Below, in pieces: positions 37,042-45,145 of a stretch of 64,000 nt of DNA. Source of the stretch: JACPUW01 sp049115495 (GTDB taxonomy: Bacteria; Bacteroidota; Bacteroidia; CAILMK01; JACPUW01); assembly GCA_049115495.1 (NCBI GenBank), contig JAGDZV010000011.1, forward strand, positions 496,001 to 560,000, in the 5' to 3' direction. Each line of letters begins with the position of its first letter. The first letter of the stretch is position 1. The notes beneath the pieces were generated by a model. The model made no database searches. It saw only the letters and a list, made by a program, of their open reading frames with translations, and was not told the origin of the DNA. Position numbers and translations under genes: made by a program.

Positions 37042-38516
37042 TGCATTTCAGCTTTATTGAATGGTAAAATCCAGCTTTTCTTTCTCCAGTTGTCTTCAAA
37101 TTGAGCAAGGTTCACATTTGGGTCTATTAGCAGTTTTGCCTTATTGGCATTAAGTGTAACCCATACTTCGGCCCGCACTCTTGGGTCATTCATGCCTTTT
37201 GCTTTGAAATGATCTTTTAAAAAGTGTGCGTATTGCAAAATGAGATCGGGCTGCATCGCCATCTGTTTTTCTTGATGCTCATTTAAAAACTCGCTATTTC
37301 TCACAGAGCCTTCTCTACCATTTTCGCCATCTTTCACATAAAATGTAGCAGTTCCTGCTTTTTCCATGAGCATTACGCGCCAACCAAAGCGGTAGCCTTC
37401 TTCAGTCCAGAACATATTACCATCATAAAGCAGATGGCGCCAAGGGAATAAGAGTTGAAAGGAAAAGAAAAGGATGAAAAATGGAAGTAGTAACTTTTTA
37501 GCTAACGTAAATCGACCTATCCCCGGCCCCCTAAAATGGTCGGGATTTACAACTTTCTTCTTCCAAGCAAGGGTGCTTTTTACCGAATCTTTCAGTAATG
37601 TCCCGAATTTGTTTCGAGACAGATAGAGTCGAAATAAGTTTTGAATAAAGCTCAAAACCAAACCTATACGCTTCAATAGTTTTTCATGCCAGTTTGCCGA
37701 AAAGAAAATGGTTACTCCCAAAATCATTACCAATGGGAATACCCCAATTTGAAAAAGTATGCCAGTTAAAGTGTGAAAGATGACAACTGCTATAAACCCT
37801 AAAAGTCTTGTTCTTTTATAAAGCAGAGCAAAAACAATAAAGGTATCGAAAAACATGCCTGCCCAACTGAAAATATAAGCCGTGGCTTTGTATTCAAATA
37901 AAAAACCAATTATTGGTAAGCTACTTTTAGCAGGAAGCCAAATGGCCAATGGTAGGGCTTCTACTAACCAATCGTAATTTATTTTGGCTAAACCTGCGTA
38001 AATGTAAACAATGGCAATCTGAAGCTTAATTACATCAATAAAGAAACGATTAACTCGATCTGTTTGAATTTTTGGGTTGCGTTTAGCATCAATGGAAAAG
38101 CTTTTATGGGCCGGCAACAAAATCAATAGAAAAGAAACCAAGCTCACAAAGTAGTAGTGGTTTAAGTAGTAGGTAATATCAATAAGCTCAACGTATGTAA
38201 AGCATAGAAAAAACAATGCTGTAAAAAGCCTGTAGAACAAACCAAGAGTAATGCCCAAACAAGCAATGGCCAAAACGGCAAAAATGGTGTACATACCAAG
38301 CTTTGACAGTGGCTCAATCCAATCAAAACCAAAGTAATTGAAATGTATAATAGGTTCAACCAACTGAGTGTCAATCCAGCCCATGTACATATAACGAATC
38401 GTGCTAAAAAGCATAACCATACCAAAGGCTATTCTAAAGGTAACCAATGGCGCAATGGACGTGCTCTGCCTTGAATACTGGCTAATAGCCGATGATATTT
38501 TCTTGGTAAAATTCAA
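37038..38516 (-). CDS. HTTM-domain protein (vitamin K-dependent gamma-carboxylase-like)
   Basis: 492 residues, with about eight membrane segments in the first 350 residues and a soluble C-terminal part. The family fingerprint is clear: YYLNHYYFVSLVSFLLILL (around His120), VYIYAGLAKINYDW (Lys178, which I align with catalytic Lys218 of human GGCX) and RHLLYDGNMFWTEEGYRF (360-377). GGCX carboxylates Glu using reduced vitamin K; bacterial relatives have no known substrate. Residues about 295-340 look like inserted sequence (see findings). The start is TTG, 4 bp after the imelysin stop, with no ATG available. The stop TGA overlaps the TonB receptor start. Confidence 0.85.
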   Translation of the reverse strand: MNFTKKISSAISQYSRQSTSIAPLVTFRIAFGMVMLFSTIRYMYMGWIDTQLVEPIIHFNYFGFDWIEPLSKLGMYTIFAVLAIACLGITLGLFYRLFTALFFLCFTYVELIDITYYLNHYYFVSLVSFLLILLPAHKSFSIDAKRNPKIQTDRVNRFFIDVIKLQIAIVYIYAGLAKINYDWLVEALPLAIWLPAKSSLPIIGFLFEYKATAYIFSWAGMFFDTFIVFALLYKRTRLLGFIAVVIFHTLTGILFQIGVFPLVMILGVTIFFSANWHEKLLKRIGLVLSFIQNLFRLYLSRNKFGTLLKDSVKSTLAWKKKVVNPDHFRGPGIGRFTLAKKLLLPFFILFFSFQLLFPWRHLLYDGNMFWTEEGYRFGWRVMLMEKAGTATFYVKDGENGREGSVRNSEFLNEHQEKQMAMQPDLILQYAHFLKDHFKAKGMNDPRVRAEVWVTLNANKAKLLIDPNVNLAQFEDNWRKKSWILPFNKAEMQ

Positions 38517-38520
38517 AATA

Positions 38521-39612
38521 CTAATCGCCGTCTCCTGAGTTGTATGTAATGGTTAGTCCTAGCAGAGAAACCATTGAGCTTTTTATGTTGGCCGTATTAT
38601 TTTGTAATTGGTCTCTAAGGTTTATCATTTCTTCACCAGAAACATAATTTGATATTCTGCCCTTTGGCAAAGCTTCAATGGCAGCATCTATTTTGGCAAA
38701 AGCTTCTCGGGTTTGAGTTATCAGCTCAGGACCGCCAATTACGGTTTCTAAATAATCATCGAAACCAATAATAGCTTCTCCATTTCTTGTTTCGCCTGCC
38801 CAAATATTTCTTGCATTGGCAAAATGTTCAAAAATCAATTCGCGCGAAATCCCGCTGTACCGAGCTTCTACTAGGTTGCTGTCAGGGCCGCTTTGTCCAG
38901 CAGTTAAACCCGCAGGTAATTCAACTTTATAATTCTTAAGGTTTTCATAATCCTTTAAAAAACTGTTGTAATAAAGCGTAATTGAGCTACCGGCAGATGT
39001 TCCATCATTATTAATGAATTCGCCTCGATAGCTATTTTTCCATTCATTAACTACTTCGGTAAATGTTGTTTTCAGTTCATTGGTTATCAATTGCAAATAG
39101 TCGATGCGTTCTTGAGTAATAGATGCCAATAAAGCGCTATCAGTTTCGTTTCCAAAAAGCAAGTATTCAACTGCATAAAAGCCCCTTACATCTTTATCAA
39201 AACTATTGGTGAGATCAAAATCAGGGTTTAATATATTGGCTTCTACTTTTGATTCATTTACAGGGAAAACACCCAAAACTTCAGCGTAGGGGCCAAGTAA
39301 AAGGTTACCAGGGCCAAAACCAAATGCTGAACAATGCTGTTGATCTATTGCCGCTTGTTTCCAAGCCTTTTGAGTTGCCTTGAGCTGTTCAATATTTGGA
39401 TTTTGAGTTAGAAGATCTACTTGATTGCTAAGCGCAACAACACTTGTATTTAGTTGCTCAAAATTGGGGATAATCAAATTATCGGCCACACTTGTAAGCA
39501 TGGCCTTCCTATCAAAGTTATTTTCTTCGGGCGTATTGTCGCTACCACAAGAGCAAATTCCTATTGTCACCATGAGCAATATGAATCCACCAAGTTGTTG
39601 TATTGTCTTCAT
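38521..39612 (-). CDS. imelysin-family lipoprotein (iron-regulated IrpA-like)
   Basis: 363 residues. A lipoprotein signal ends in GICSC (Cys at about 22). Helical imelysin domain (about 35-350) with KATQKAWKQAAIDQQHC, FYAVEYLLFG (the degenerate GxHxxE region) and ARNIWAGETRNGEAIIGFDDYLE. Imelysin-like proteins are iron-regulated periplasmic or outer-membrane-linked proteins thought to bind iron or help its uptake. Second gene of the operon, 20 bp after DUF4856 and 4 bp before HTTM. Confidence 0.88.
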   Translation of the reverse strand: MKTIQQLGGFILLMVTIGICSCGSDNTPEENNFDRKAMLTSVADNLIIPNFEQLNTSVVALSNQVDLLTQNPNIEQLKATQKAWKQAAIDQQHCSAFGFGPGNLLLGPYAEVLGVFPVNESKVEANILNPDFDLTNSFDKDVRGFYAVEYLLFGNETDSALLASITQERIDYLQLITNELKTTFTEVVNEWKNSYRGEFINNDGTSAGSSITLYYNSFLKDYENLKNYKVELPAGLTAGQSGPDSNLVEARYSGISRELIFEHFANARNIWAGETRNGEAIIGFDDYLETVIGGPELITQTREAFAKIDAAIEALPKGRISNYVSGEEMINLRDQLQNNTANIKSSMVSLLGLTITYNSGDGD

Positions 39613-39632
39613 AATAAAGACTGTTTTTAATT

Positions 39633-40724
39633 CTAGTTATTGGCGTAAAAACTAATTACTTCTTCATCCGTAAAATCGTAAATAGCTTTGATGTCATCAA
39701 TTATTTGGTCAAGGTTGGCAAGTAAACTGGCCTGGTTTAAAAATCTGTAGCTCGTAGGAGTCTCGCCAATTGGAGCCAGTAGCAAATCTAAAATTGCATC
39801 AATTTGTGCATCCGTAATTTGCTTTTCGGCTATTCCTTTTAATCCACTGGTAAAACCTACACCTTCAGCATAGGCGTGCATAGCATCACCTAGCTTGGCT
39901 TCACGTTCTTCACCGCTAAGGCTTGTGGCTTCTTGAAGTAATAATTTGGTAGCGTTGCAGTAGTTTATTACGGTTGCAAAGTTTGATTTCTCCCAGTTAA
40001 GCAAAAAAGCATCTAAAGCTTCATCTCTTTCAGTATTATAGTCTTCTCCGGCTTCAATAGCAGCTTTTGCGGTTATTAGGTTCGTCTTAATGTCGTAAAA
40101 AACGCCCGTTTTTGAGTCATTGTTAGATCTACGTTTTGCATACTTTGCCGGGCCTTTGGCGGTTTCAGCATTAAAAGAAATATCGGTTCCAAAAACCTTT
40201 ATCAATTGATCAATTGAAGCGCTTGAACTTAGGTTACCATTTACGACAGAGAGAGCATGGTTATAAAAAGCTGCACTAAATGAGCCTTTTTCAATCATCT
40301 GCTCCAGTTCCAATCCATTTTCATCCAGTAGTCTTGAGCCTAATAAACCACCTTCTTCACCATTGGCAGGTCCGTTGGCGTCAGGCATTTGAAAACCGGT
40401 ACTTGAATTTGCCGCTTTAACCAATTCTATAAGCCATGAATCTATTAGGTCTTTATAGGTTGAAAGGGTTACTGATGCCAAACTTGTAGGATAAGAAATG
40501 GCGCTTACTGTTTCGCTTTGTGCATTAGCTTCGGCAATATTTAGGGCATCTGCGAGTTCTGAAAGCTCATTAATTACAGTAGTTTCTGAAATAGTGTTGG
40601 TTTCGAAGTTTGCCGATACATATTCAGAAGGGATGTCTAATGGCTCTGGATCAGGGTTGCAGCTTATAAATGAAACCGAAATAATGAATACGAGTAGGTT
40701 GGTGATTATTGATTTTGTTTGCAT
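39633..40724 (-). CDS. DUF4856 lipoprotein (imelysin-related)
   Basis: 363 residues. Lipoprotein signal with SFISC (Cys22). The domain has features I associate with DUF4856: YPTSLASVTLSTYKDLIDSWLIELV, GGLLGSRLLDENGLELEQMIEKG, FYNHALSVVNG and AMHAYAEGVGFTSGLKG. Helical and Ala/Glu-rich, probably imelysin-like in fold. It is the first gene of the DUF4856-imelysin-HTTM-TonB operon, so its promoter governs all four. The control region directly upstream holds two Fur-like palindromes, one Crp/Fnr-like palindrome and a TAATTTTG element. A role in iron acquisition at the outer membrane is inferred from context. Confidence 0.85.
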   Translation of the reverse strand: MQTKSIITNLLVFIISVSFISCNPDPEPLDIPSEYVSANFETNTISETTVINELSELADALNIAEANAQSETVSAISYPTSLASVTLSTYKDLIDSWLIELVKAANSSTGFQMPDANGPANGEEGGLLGSRLLDENGLELEQMIEKGSFSAAFYNHALSVVNGNLSSSASIDQLIKVFGTDISFNAETAKGPAKYAKRRSNNDSKTGVFYDIKTNLITAKAAIEAGEDYNTERDEALDAFLLNWEKSNFATVINYCNATKLLLQEATSLSGEEREAKLGDAMHAYAEGVGFTSGLKGIAEKQITDAQIDAILDLLLAPIGETPTSYRFLNQASLLANLDQIIDDIKAIYDFTDEEVISFYANN

Positions 40725-40727
40725 TTC

Positions 40728-40750
40728 TTATTTAGAATGATTTTAAACAA
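40728..40750. promoter_or_regulatory. Fur-like operator A
   Basis: A 23-bp imperfect palindrome: half-sites TTATTTAGAA and TTTTAAACAA around a 3-bp centre (two mismatches in ten). It covers the predicted start of transcription of the DUF4856 operon, a position where a bound repressor would block initiation. It shares its design with operator B at 40797. Confidence 0.6.
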
Positions 40751-40752
40751 GG

Positions 40753-40760
40753 CAAAATTA
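40753..40760 (-). promoter_or_regulatory. -7 element of the DUF4856 operon
   Basis: TAATTTTG on the minus strand is an exact TAnnTTTG match. There is no TTG at the normal -33 distance; the Crp/Fnr-like site lies instead centred about 41 bp from the predicted start, as at activator-dependent promoters. Confidence 0.6.
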
Positions 40761-40781
40761 CATTGCTCAAACGGCCAAAAG

Positions 40782-40795
40782 ATGACTTTCGTCAT
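40782..40795. promoter_or_regulatory. Crp/Fnr-type palindrome
   Basis: A perfect palindrome ATGAC-TTTC-GTCAT, extending to 8-bp arms (40779-40798). Half-site TGAC with a 4-bp spacer is typical of Crp/Fnr-superfamily operators. The same pattern recurs at 41591-41604. Confidence 0.6.
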
Positions 40796-40796
40796 C

Positions 40797-40819
40797 TTAT
40801 TTGGAATCGTTCTAAATAA
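40797..40819. promoter_or_regulatory. Fur-like operator B
   Basis: A 23-bp palindrome with half-sites TTATTTGGAA and TTCTAAATAA around TCG (one mismatch in ten). It abuts the Crp/Fnr-like site, so simultaneous binding may be exclusive or cooperative. Confidence 0.62.
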
Positions 40820-40837
40820 AATTTACAGAAAATAACT

Positions 40838-41536
40838 CTATGCCATCTCTAATTCAATGAGCTTGGGCACCAAAACATGATCTTCTAAAAGTTCGTGAAT
40901 ATTCATGTCTTCTTTGAAAGCGTTGATCTGTTGAATAAGTAATCGGTAAGGCGAAGCATTCATTTCATCAGGCCTATACGCCTTAAAAAGTTTTATAATT
41001 ACCGAAATATCTATAGGTGAGTGGTTATGCTCAGCTAAAAACTGCATTGATGAATAATTGTAAAGCATCATGCTTTGCTCTGCACTTAAGGTGTATGTTC
41101 CATGTAGGCTTAGCGAATAAGGGAAAAGCCTTTCTTCTTCGTAGGTGATATGTTCAATTAAATGAGTTCTGTAACTTGAGAAAAGGGAATTAATTGCAAT
41201 GGCAAAAGCTGAGTTGTTGCTAAAGCCTTCAGTAAGAATTTCAAGGGTGCGTTCAATTTCAGGTATTCGCTTGTACAAATATTCGTTGTGAGAACGCTGT
41301 AAGTATTTAACCACCATGCCAACATCATATCGTTTTAGAGATCTAATGTTGGTCAATTCATTTTGAAAAGGCGCACATATAAGATCAATGATAAAATCAG
41401 GATCAATGCTATCGGCTAATGGTAATGTACTTAATGGCTTTGTGGCATTCACATCAACATTAAATCGCCGCAGCACATTGGCTGAGAATGAGCTAATAAC
41501 GCTTAGCTCTGCAGGAGATGCTTTAGATGTGATCAT
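40838..41536 (-). CDS. hemerythrin-like di-iron protein (RIC/YtfE/ScdA-like)
   Basis: 232 residues from ATG 41536; an in-frame ATG at 41575 would add 13 residues but lies between the predicted -7 element and the operator. The HHE pattern is that of RIC Fe-S-cluster-repair proteins: SHNEYLYKRIPEIE, HLIEHITYEEERLFPY, FLAEHNHSP and IHELLEDHVLVPKLIELE, with His and Glu residues to bind two irons. RIC proteins repair Fe-S clusters after NO or oxidative damage. The N-terminal LSVISSFSANVLRRFNVD resembles the ScdA N-domain. A Crp/Fnr-like palindrome lies upstream, which suits NO or oxygen control. Confidence 0.87.
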   Translation of the reverse strand: MITSKASPAELSVISSFSANVLRRFNVDVNATKPLSTLPLADSIDPDFIIDLICAPFQNELTNIRSLKRYDVGMVVKYLQRSHNEYLYKRIPEIERTLEILTEGFSNNSAFAIAINSLFSSYRTHLIEHITYEEERLFPYSLSLHGTYTLSAEQSMMLYNYSSMQFLAEHNHSPIDISVIIKLFKAYRPDEMNASPYRLLIQQINAFKEDMNIHELLEDHVLVPKLIELEMA

Positions 41537-41559
41537 TTGTTTTTGTTTTTCAACAAGTT

Positions 41560-41567
41560 CAAAGATG
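41560..41567 (-). promoter_or_regulatory. -7-like element of the RIC gene
   Basis: CATCTTTG on the minus strand (one mismatch to TAnnTTTG). It is spaced from the palindrome at 41591 much as in the DUF4856 promoter. Confidence 0.4.
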
Positions 41568-41590
41568 AAAATCAAAAGGCTTTCGAGTTG

Positions 41591-41604
41591 ATGACTTGGG
41601 TCAT
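41591..41604. promoter_or_regulatory. Crp/Fnr-type palindrome upstream of the RIC gene
   Basis: ATGAC-TTGG-GTCAT: perfect 5-bp arms with a 4-bp spacer, matching the site at 40782. Its centre is about 41 bp from the start of transcription predicted for the RIC gene. Confidence 0.6.
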
Positions 41605-41750
41605 GTAATTGAAATTGATTAGAAAATTAAAATGTTAAAAATTTTGATAACTCGGTTTTTTTTCATATTCAACCCGTTCGTTAGGGAAAAAGCTAGATAA
41701 TGGAGTCCATAAACCTAGGGAGCGCTTTGAAAAACTTTTAAATTAAAATC

Positions 41751-42206
41751 ATGAAAACAAAAATGTTTTTTGCTGGGCTGATTATTGCCCTTAGTACCCT
41801 ATTTGCCTTTAATTATTCAAGTATGAATTCACCGGATGAGCAACTACCAATATCTTGACCTTGTGATGATATTGTGATTGAAAATCACATACCAGCAGGA
41901 CAATGTTCTACTCCTCAATGGCTTAGATTAATATATTGTGACGCCACTCGCAATTGGGTTGATCTGAATTCTTTAGGCAATGGAACTCACACACCGCCAG
42001 TTCCTTGCGTTTCAAATGACTGCGGTAACAGCTGTCCATTAGGCCTTGAAATGAGCGGAAGTGCGGGCATTACTCCGTTACCAATTCCTGCACCTGGTGG
42101 TTCAGCAGTTTATCATCTTCCTGGAGGTTGTTTGTGCTCAGGCACATTGGAGATTAAAATTGATAATCTAGGGCCAAATACAAAGCTTACGATAAAATGC
42201 ATTTAG
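41751..42206 (+). pseudogene. Cys-rich secreted protein gene with in-frame TGA
   Basis: From ATG 41751 the frame encodes a signal peptide (MKTKMFFAGLIIALSTLFA), then meets TGA at codon 36 (41856-41858). It then continues in the same frame for 115 codons of coherent Cys-rich sequence with nine Cys (PCDD, VPCVSNDCGNSCPLG, GGCLCSGTLEIKI, ending IKCI). A separate start at GTG 41874 would leave a Cys-rich protein without a signal peptide. A nonsense mutation (for example from TGT or TGC) is the default reading. Readthrough or selenocysteine is possible: a 7-bp hairpin (41873-41889) lies just downstream. The family is not recognised. Confidence 0.6.
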
Positions 42207-42221
42207 TCTAAACTTATTCAG

Positions 42222-42252
42222 TAAGAGCAGAAAGTTTATCTTTCTGCTCTTA
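42222..42252 (+). terminator. hairpin between the Cys-rich gene and the T9SS type B gene
   Basis: Perfect 13-bp arms (TAAGAGCAGAAAG and CTTTCTGCTCTTA) with a TTTAT loop. It starts 15 bp after the upstream stop and ends 5 bp before the next ATG; no long T-run follows. It may terminate transcription or shield the next start. Confidence 0.6.
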
Positions 42253-42257
42253 TCATT

Positions 42258-45137
42258 ATGAAAAGGCTTATTTACATAGTATTACAAGTATTTTATTGTT
42301 TATGTATTACTGCTCAAACTCACGGCACATTTAAAATACTTTCATCTCAAAAATTCAATGAATCGACTTTTCAATATGATGTGTACGGAAATATCTACAG
42401 CTTAAGCTTATGCGAGAATGGAGAAACTGTGATTTCCAAAATAAACACTTGTGGTACATTGCTTTGGGCAAAACGAATAGCCGCCATTCACAAGGAAAAA
42501 GTTAGGTTAATCACATCAGAAAATTTGAGATTTACTTTTGTTGGAAAGAATGTTTATATCGTTATTGAACAGATTTATTTAAGCACCTTCAGAAGTAATA
42601 CGAGGGAAATAATTCACTGTTTAACTACAGGTGGCGAATTAAAATGGAGCAGAATATTTCCCATTAAATCTAATAAAAGACTGAGTCCTGAGCTAAATGG
42701 TTTTGTTGATGCCAATGGGCATCTAGTGTTGTCTTATTTTAAAGAAGTTATAAGTGGCAGTAGTACAGATAGTTTATACTTTAGTGTACTTAGGTTAAAC
42801 CAACAAAATGGAGAAATAATTAATCAAAATTCTTGGTCTAAAAATTTTGTACAAGGAGGGTTTGGTTTGTACGATATTCCATTGATTAATGTTTATGAAA
42901 TTAATAATGAAGTTGAACTCCTAACATTTACAAAAGATTATAAATTAGAAAAAACGATAATTAGGCTTAATGATTTAAGTCTAGTTGGGCATTTTTCGCA
43001 AACAGGATTTAAGCGCTACATAGATTTTAGTAAAACACAAATAAGAAATGAGAATGAATATAAATTAGAAAAAACGATAATTAGGCTTAATGATTTAAGT
43101 CTAGTTGGGCATTTTTCGCAAACAGGATTTAAGCGCTACATAGATTTTAGTAAAACACAAATAAGAAATGAGAATGAATATAAATTAGATGGCCACACTG
43201 AATTTAATCGGAATGAAAAGTGGCTGTTCGAAATTTATGGTAGGTTTGATTCGGTAGTTACTTATAAACCTTTTTTTAATGGTACAGGAGATGAACGTTG
43301 CGCCCTTAACACTACCAACGATAGCATTATTTGGATTAAGTCAATAGCTGAATATCCTAAAGCTCACTTAGAAAGTTGTAATAAAGGTGACAGATTCAAT
43401 CAGAGATATGCATTAGACGCTTACACACCAGGCGAATATGGTTTTGGACACAAAGAAGATGTATTCAACACCTCAATTATTTACAACCAAAACAAGCATT
43501 TATCAAAATTCAAAAACAACCATTGGTTTGACATCATAGATTACAATTCAGGCTACTGTAGCGATACAGCAGAGTCAAAATGGAGCTTTAAAGTTGAAGA
43601 CACTATTATAGTTGATTGGACGCGAGAAATTTTAAAACCCGGGCCCAAAATATTTTTAAAAGACACCACTTTTACAATAGCCGATAGTGATTTTGAAATA
43701 AGAAAAATATGTGGCTCAAACGATTGGCTGCCAAGCAAGTATTTGCCAAATGATACTGTAGTTTGTGACAATAGTTTTGAATTGAAGGCGGATAGCGTAC
43801 CAAGCCATGCCAAAGTGCAATGGAGCACTGGAGATACTGTTGAAACCATTATAATAAATAGCTCAGGCTATTATTTTGCAACCGTATCAAACAGCTCGTG
43901 TCAGGTTACAGACTCCATTCATGTGCAATTCATTAAAAATCCTTTGGCTCTTAAAAGAAACCGTTTTTACAAATGTGAGCATGACTCTTTTGAAATAGCA
44001 GTCAAGGATTTTGAGTATTTCAATTTGATTGAAGGAGACGATACTTTAGTTGGAAATGCTAACCTGTCGGCTGTTTGGCTTACGCAGCAAGGGGATTTTA
44101 AACTAGAAACCAAACCCGAATACCAATGTCCAAAAACGTTTGAGTTTAGCTTATCTAATTCCATACCAACTATTGAATTACCAACTGATACACTGCTTTG
44201 CGATAAAATGAATTTGAAATTAGCTGTTTCAAATAGTTATAATTCATACCTGTTTTTAAATGGCCAAATCTCCGATTCGTTAAAACCTCAATATGCATTA
44301 CTAAGCACTACTGATAGTATTGTTTCAATACTAATTGTTGATTCGCTAGGCTGCACAGATGCAGACACCATGTTGTTAAAAGAGCATGAAAAACTACAAA
44401 TTGACTATAATTATGATTCTTTGTTTACTTGCAGATCAGATAGTTTTAAGCTGAGTATAAAAGTAGAAACGGGTAAACCATCATTTTTCATAGTAATAAA
44501 TGATAGTTCAATTGTATTGGATTCTAATAATTATGAATTGCAAAATGCCATTGGCAAGGTTTACCAAATTGCAGTAAAAGATGATTGCAATCGCCGTATG
44601 GCCATTCCAACAGTTGATACAAAGGCCAAAAGACTCAATTTACAAGCGCACTTTTCAGGAGCTGATACGCTTTTACTCGGTAGCACATTTAGTTCATTTG
44701 CTTCAGTAGATAATGGTACGCTTTATTGGTATTTGAATGAAGTTGCACAGCATTCCAATCAGCGGTTTACTCATCTCCCTGCTGATACTGGGATTTTTGA
44801 TTTAACTATAAAAGGCGAGTATTTGAATTGTAGTGATAGTGCAAGTAAAACCTATTATGTTACCACGCCATTTTTATACGTGCCCAATGCCTTTACGGTT
44901 AATAATGACGGTTTAAACGAGCAATGGCAACCAAAATGTTATAAATGTAAGATTAAAGGCTACAAAATATATAACCGTTGGGGTCAACTCATTTTTGAAT
45001 CGGAAGGAAATACAGCTTGGGATGGAACTTTGAATGGCGAAAATGTGCCGGCTGGTGTTTATCAAACTTTGATTTCATACACAGATGAGACTGGCGCATT
45101 GCACACAAAAAGTGTAGCGATTTATCTTTTGAAATAG
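42258..45137 (+). CDS. large secreted protein with type B T9SS sorting domain
   Basis: 959 residues. A signal peptide (MKRLIYIVLQVFYCLCITAQ), an N-terminal region of beta-propeller-like character (about 25-330), Ig-like/PKD-type repeats with Cys pairs (about 500-850), and a type B (gliding-motility-associated, CHU_C-like) C-terminal domain: LYVPNAFTVNNDGLNEQW, YKIYNRWGQLIFES, WDGTLNGENVPAGVYQTLI. It should be exported by T9SS. Residues about 228-307 contain two identical 40-residue units encoded by an exact 120-bp tandem duplication. Mature function unknown; adhesion is a possibility. Confidence 0.88.
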   Translation: MKRLIYIVLQVFYCLCITAQTHGTFKILSSQKFNESTFQYDVYGNIYSLSLCENGETVISKINTCGTLLWAKRIAAIHKEKVRLITSENLRFTFVGKNVYIVIEQIYLSTFRSNTREIIHCLTTGGELKWSRIFPIKSNKRLSPELNGFVDANGHLVLSYFKEVISGSSTDSLYFSVLRLNQQNGEIINQNSWSKNFVQGGFGLYDIPLINVYEINNEVELLTFTKDYKLEKTIIRLNDLSLVGHFSQTGFKRYIDFSKTQIRNENEYKLEKTIIRLNDLSLVGHFSQTGFKRYIDFSKTQIRNENEYKLDGHTEFNRNEKWLFEIYGRFDSVVTYKPFFNGTGDERCALNTTNDSIIWIKSIAEYPKAHLESCNKGDRFNQRYALDAYTPGEYGFGHKEDVFNTSIIYNQNKHLSKFKNNHWFDIIDYNSGYCSDTAESKWSFKVEDTIIVDWTREILKPGPKIFLKDTTFTIADSDFEIRKICGSNDWLPSKYLPNDTVVCDNSFELKADSVPSHAKVQWSTGDTVETIIINSSGYYFATVSNSSCQVTDSIHVQFIKNPLALKRNRFYKCEHDSFEIAVKDFEYFNLIEGDDTLVGNANLSAVWLTQQGDFKLETKPEYQCPKTFEFSLSNSIPTIELPTDTLLCDKMNLKLAVSNSYNSYLFLNGQISDSLKPQYALLSTTDSIVSILIVDSLGCTDADTMLLKEHEKLQIDYNYDSLFTCRSDSFKLSIKVETGKPSFFIVINDSSIVLDSNNYELQNAIGKVYQIAVKDDCNRRMAIPTVDTKAKRLNLQAHFSGADTLLLGSTFSSFASVDNGTLYWYLNEVAQHSNQRFTHLPADTGIFDLTIKGEYLNCSDSASKTYYVTTPFLYVPNAFTVNNDGLNEQWQPKCYKCKIKGYKIYNRWGQLIFESEGNTAWDGTLNGENVPAGVYQTLISYTDETGALHTKSVAIYLLK
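42939..43189 (+). repeat. exact 120-bp tandem duplication within a CDS
   Basis: Two identical 120-bp units (42939-43058 and 43059-43178) are followed by the first 11 bp of a third (43179-43189). The unit is 40 codons, so the frame is kept. Confidence 0.97.
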
Positions 45138-45145
45138 CCTAGAGA

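Noticed and set aside
41856..41858. Alternative genetic code with UGA read as an amino acid
   Set aside because: UGA serves as the normal stop of other genes here (46703-46705 and 37038-37040).
41874..42206. Separate gene starting at GTG 41874
   Set aside because: It would encode a Cys-rich protein without a signal peptide, while the same frame upstream provides one. The interrupted 41751-42206 gene explains the data better.
42939..43189. Possible CRISPR-like array
   Set aside because: The 120-bp units are directly adjacent with no spacers and lie inside a coding frame; this is a tandem duplication.
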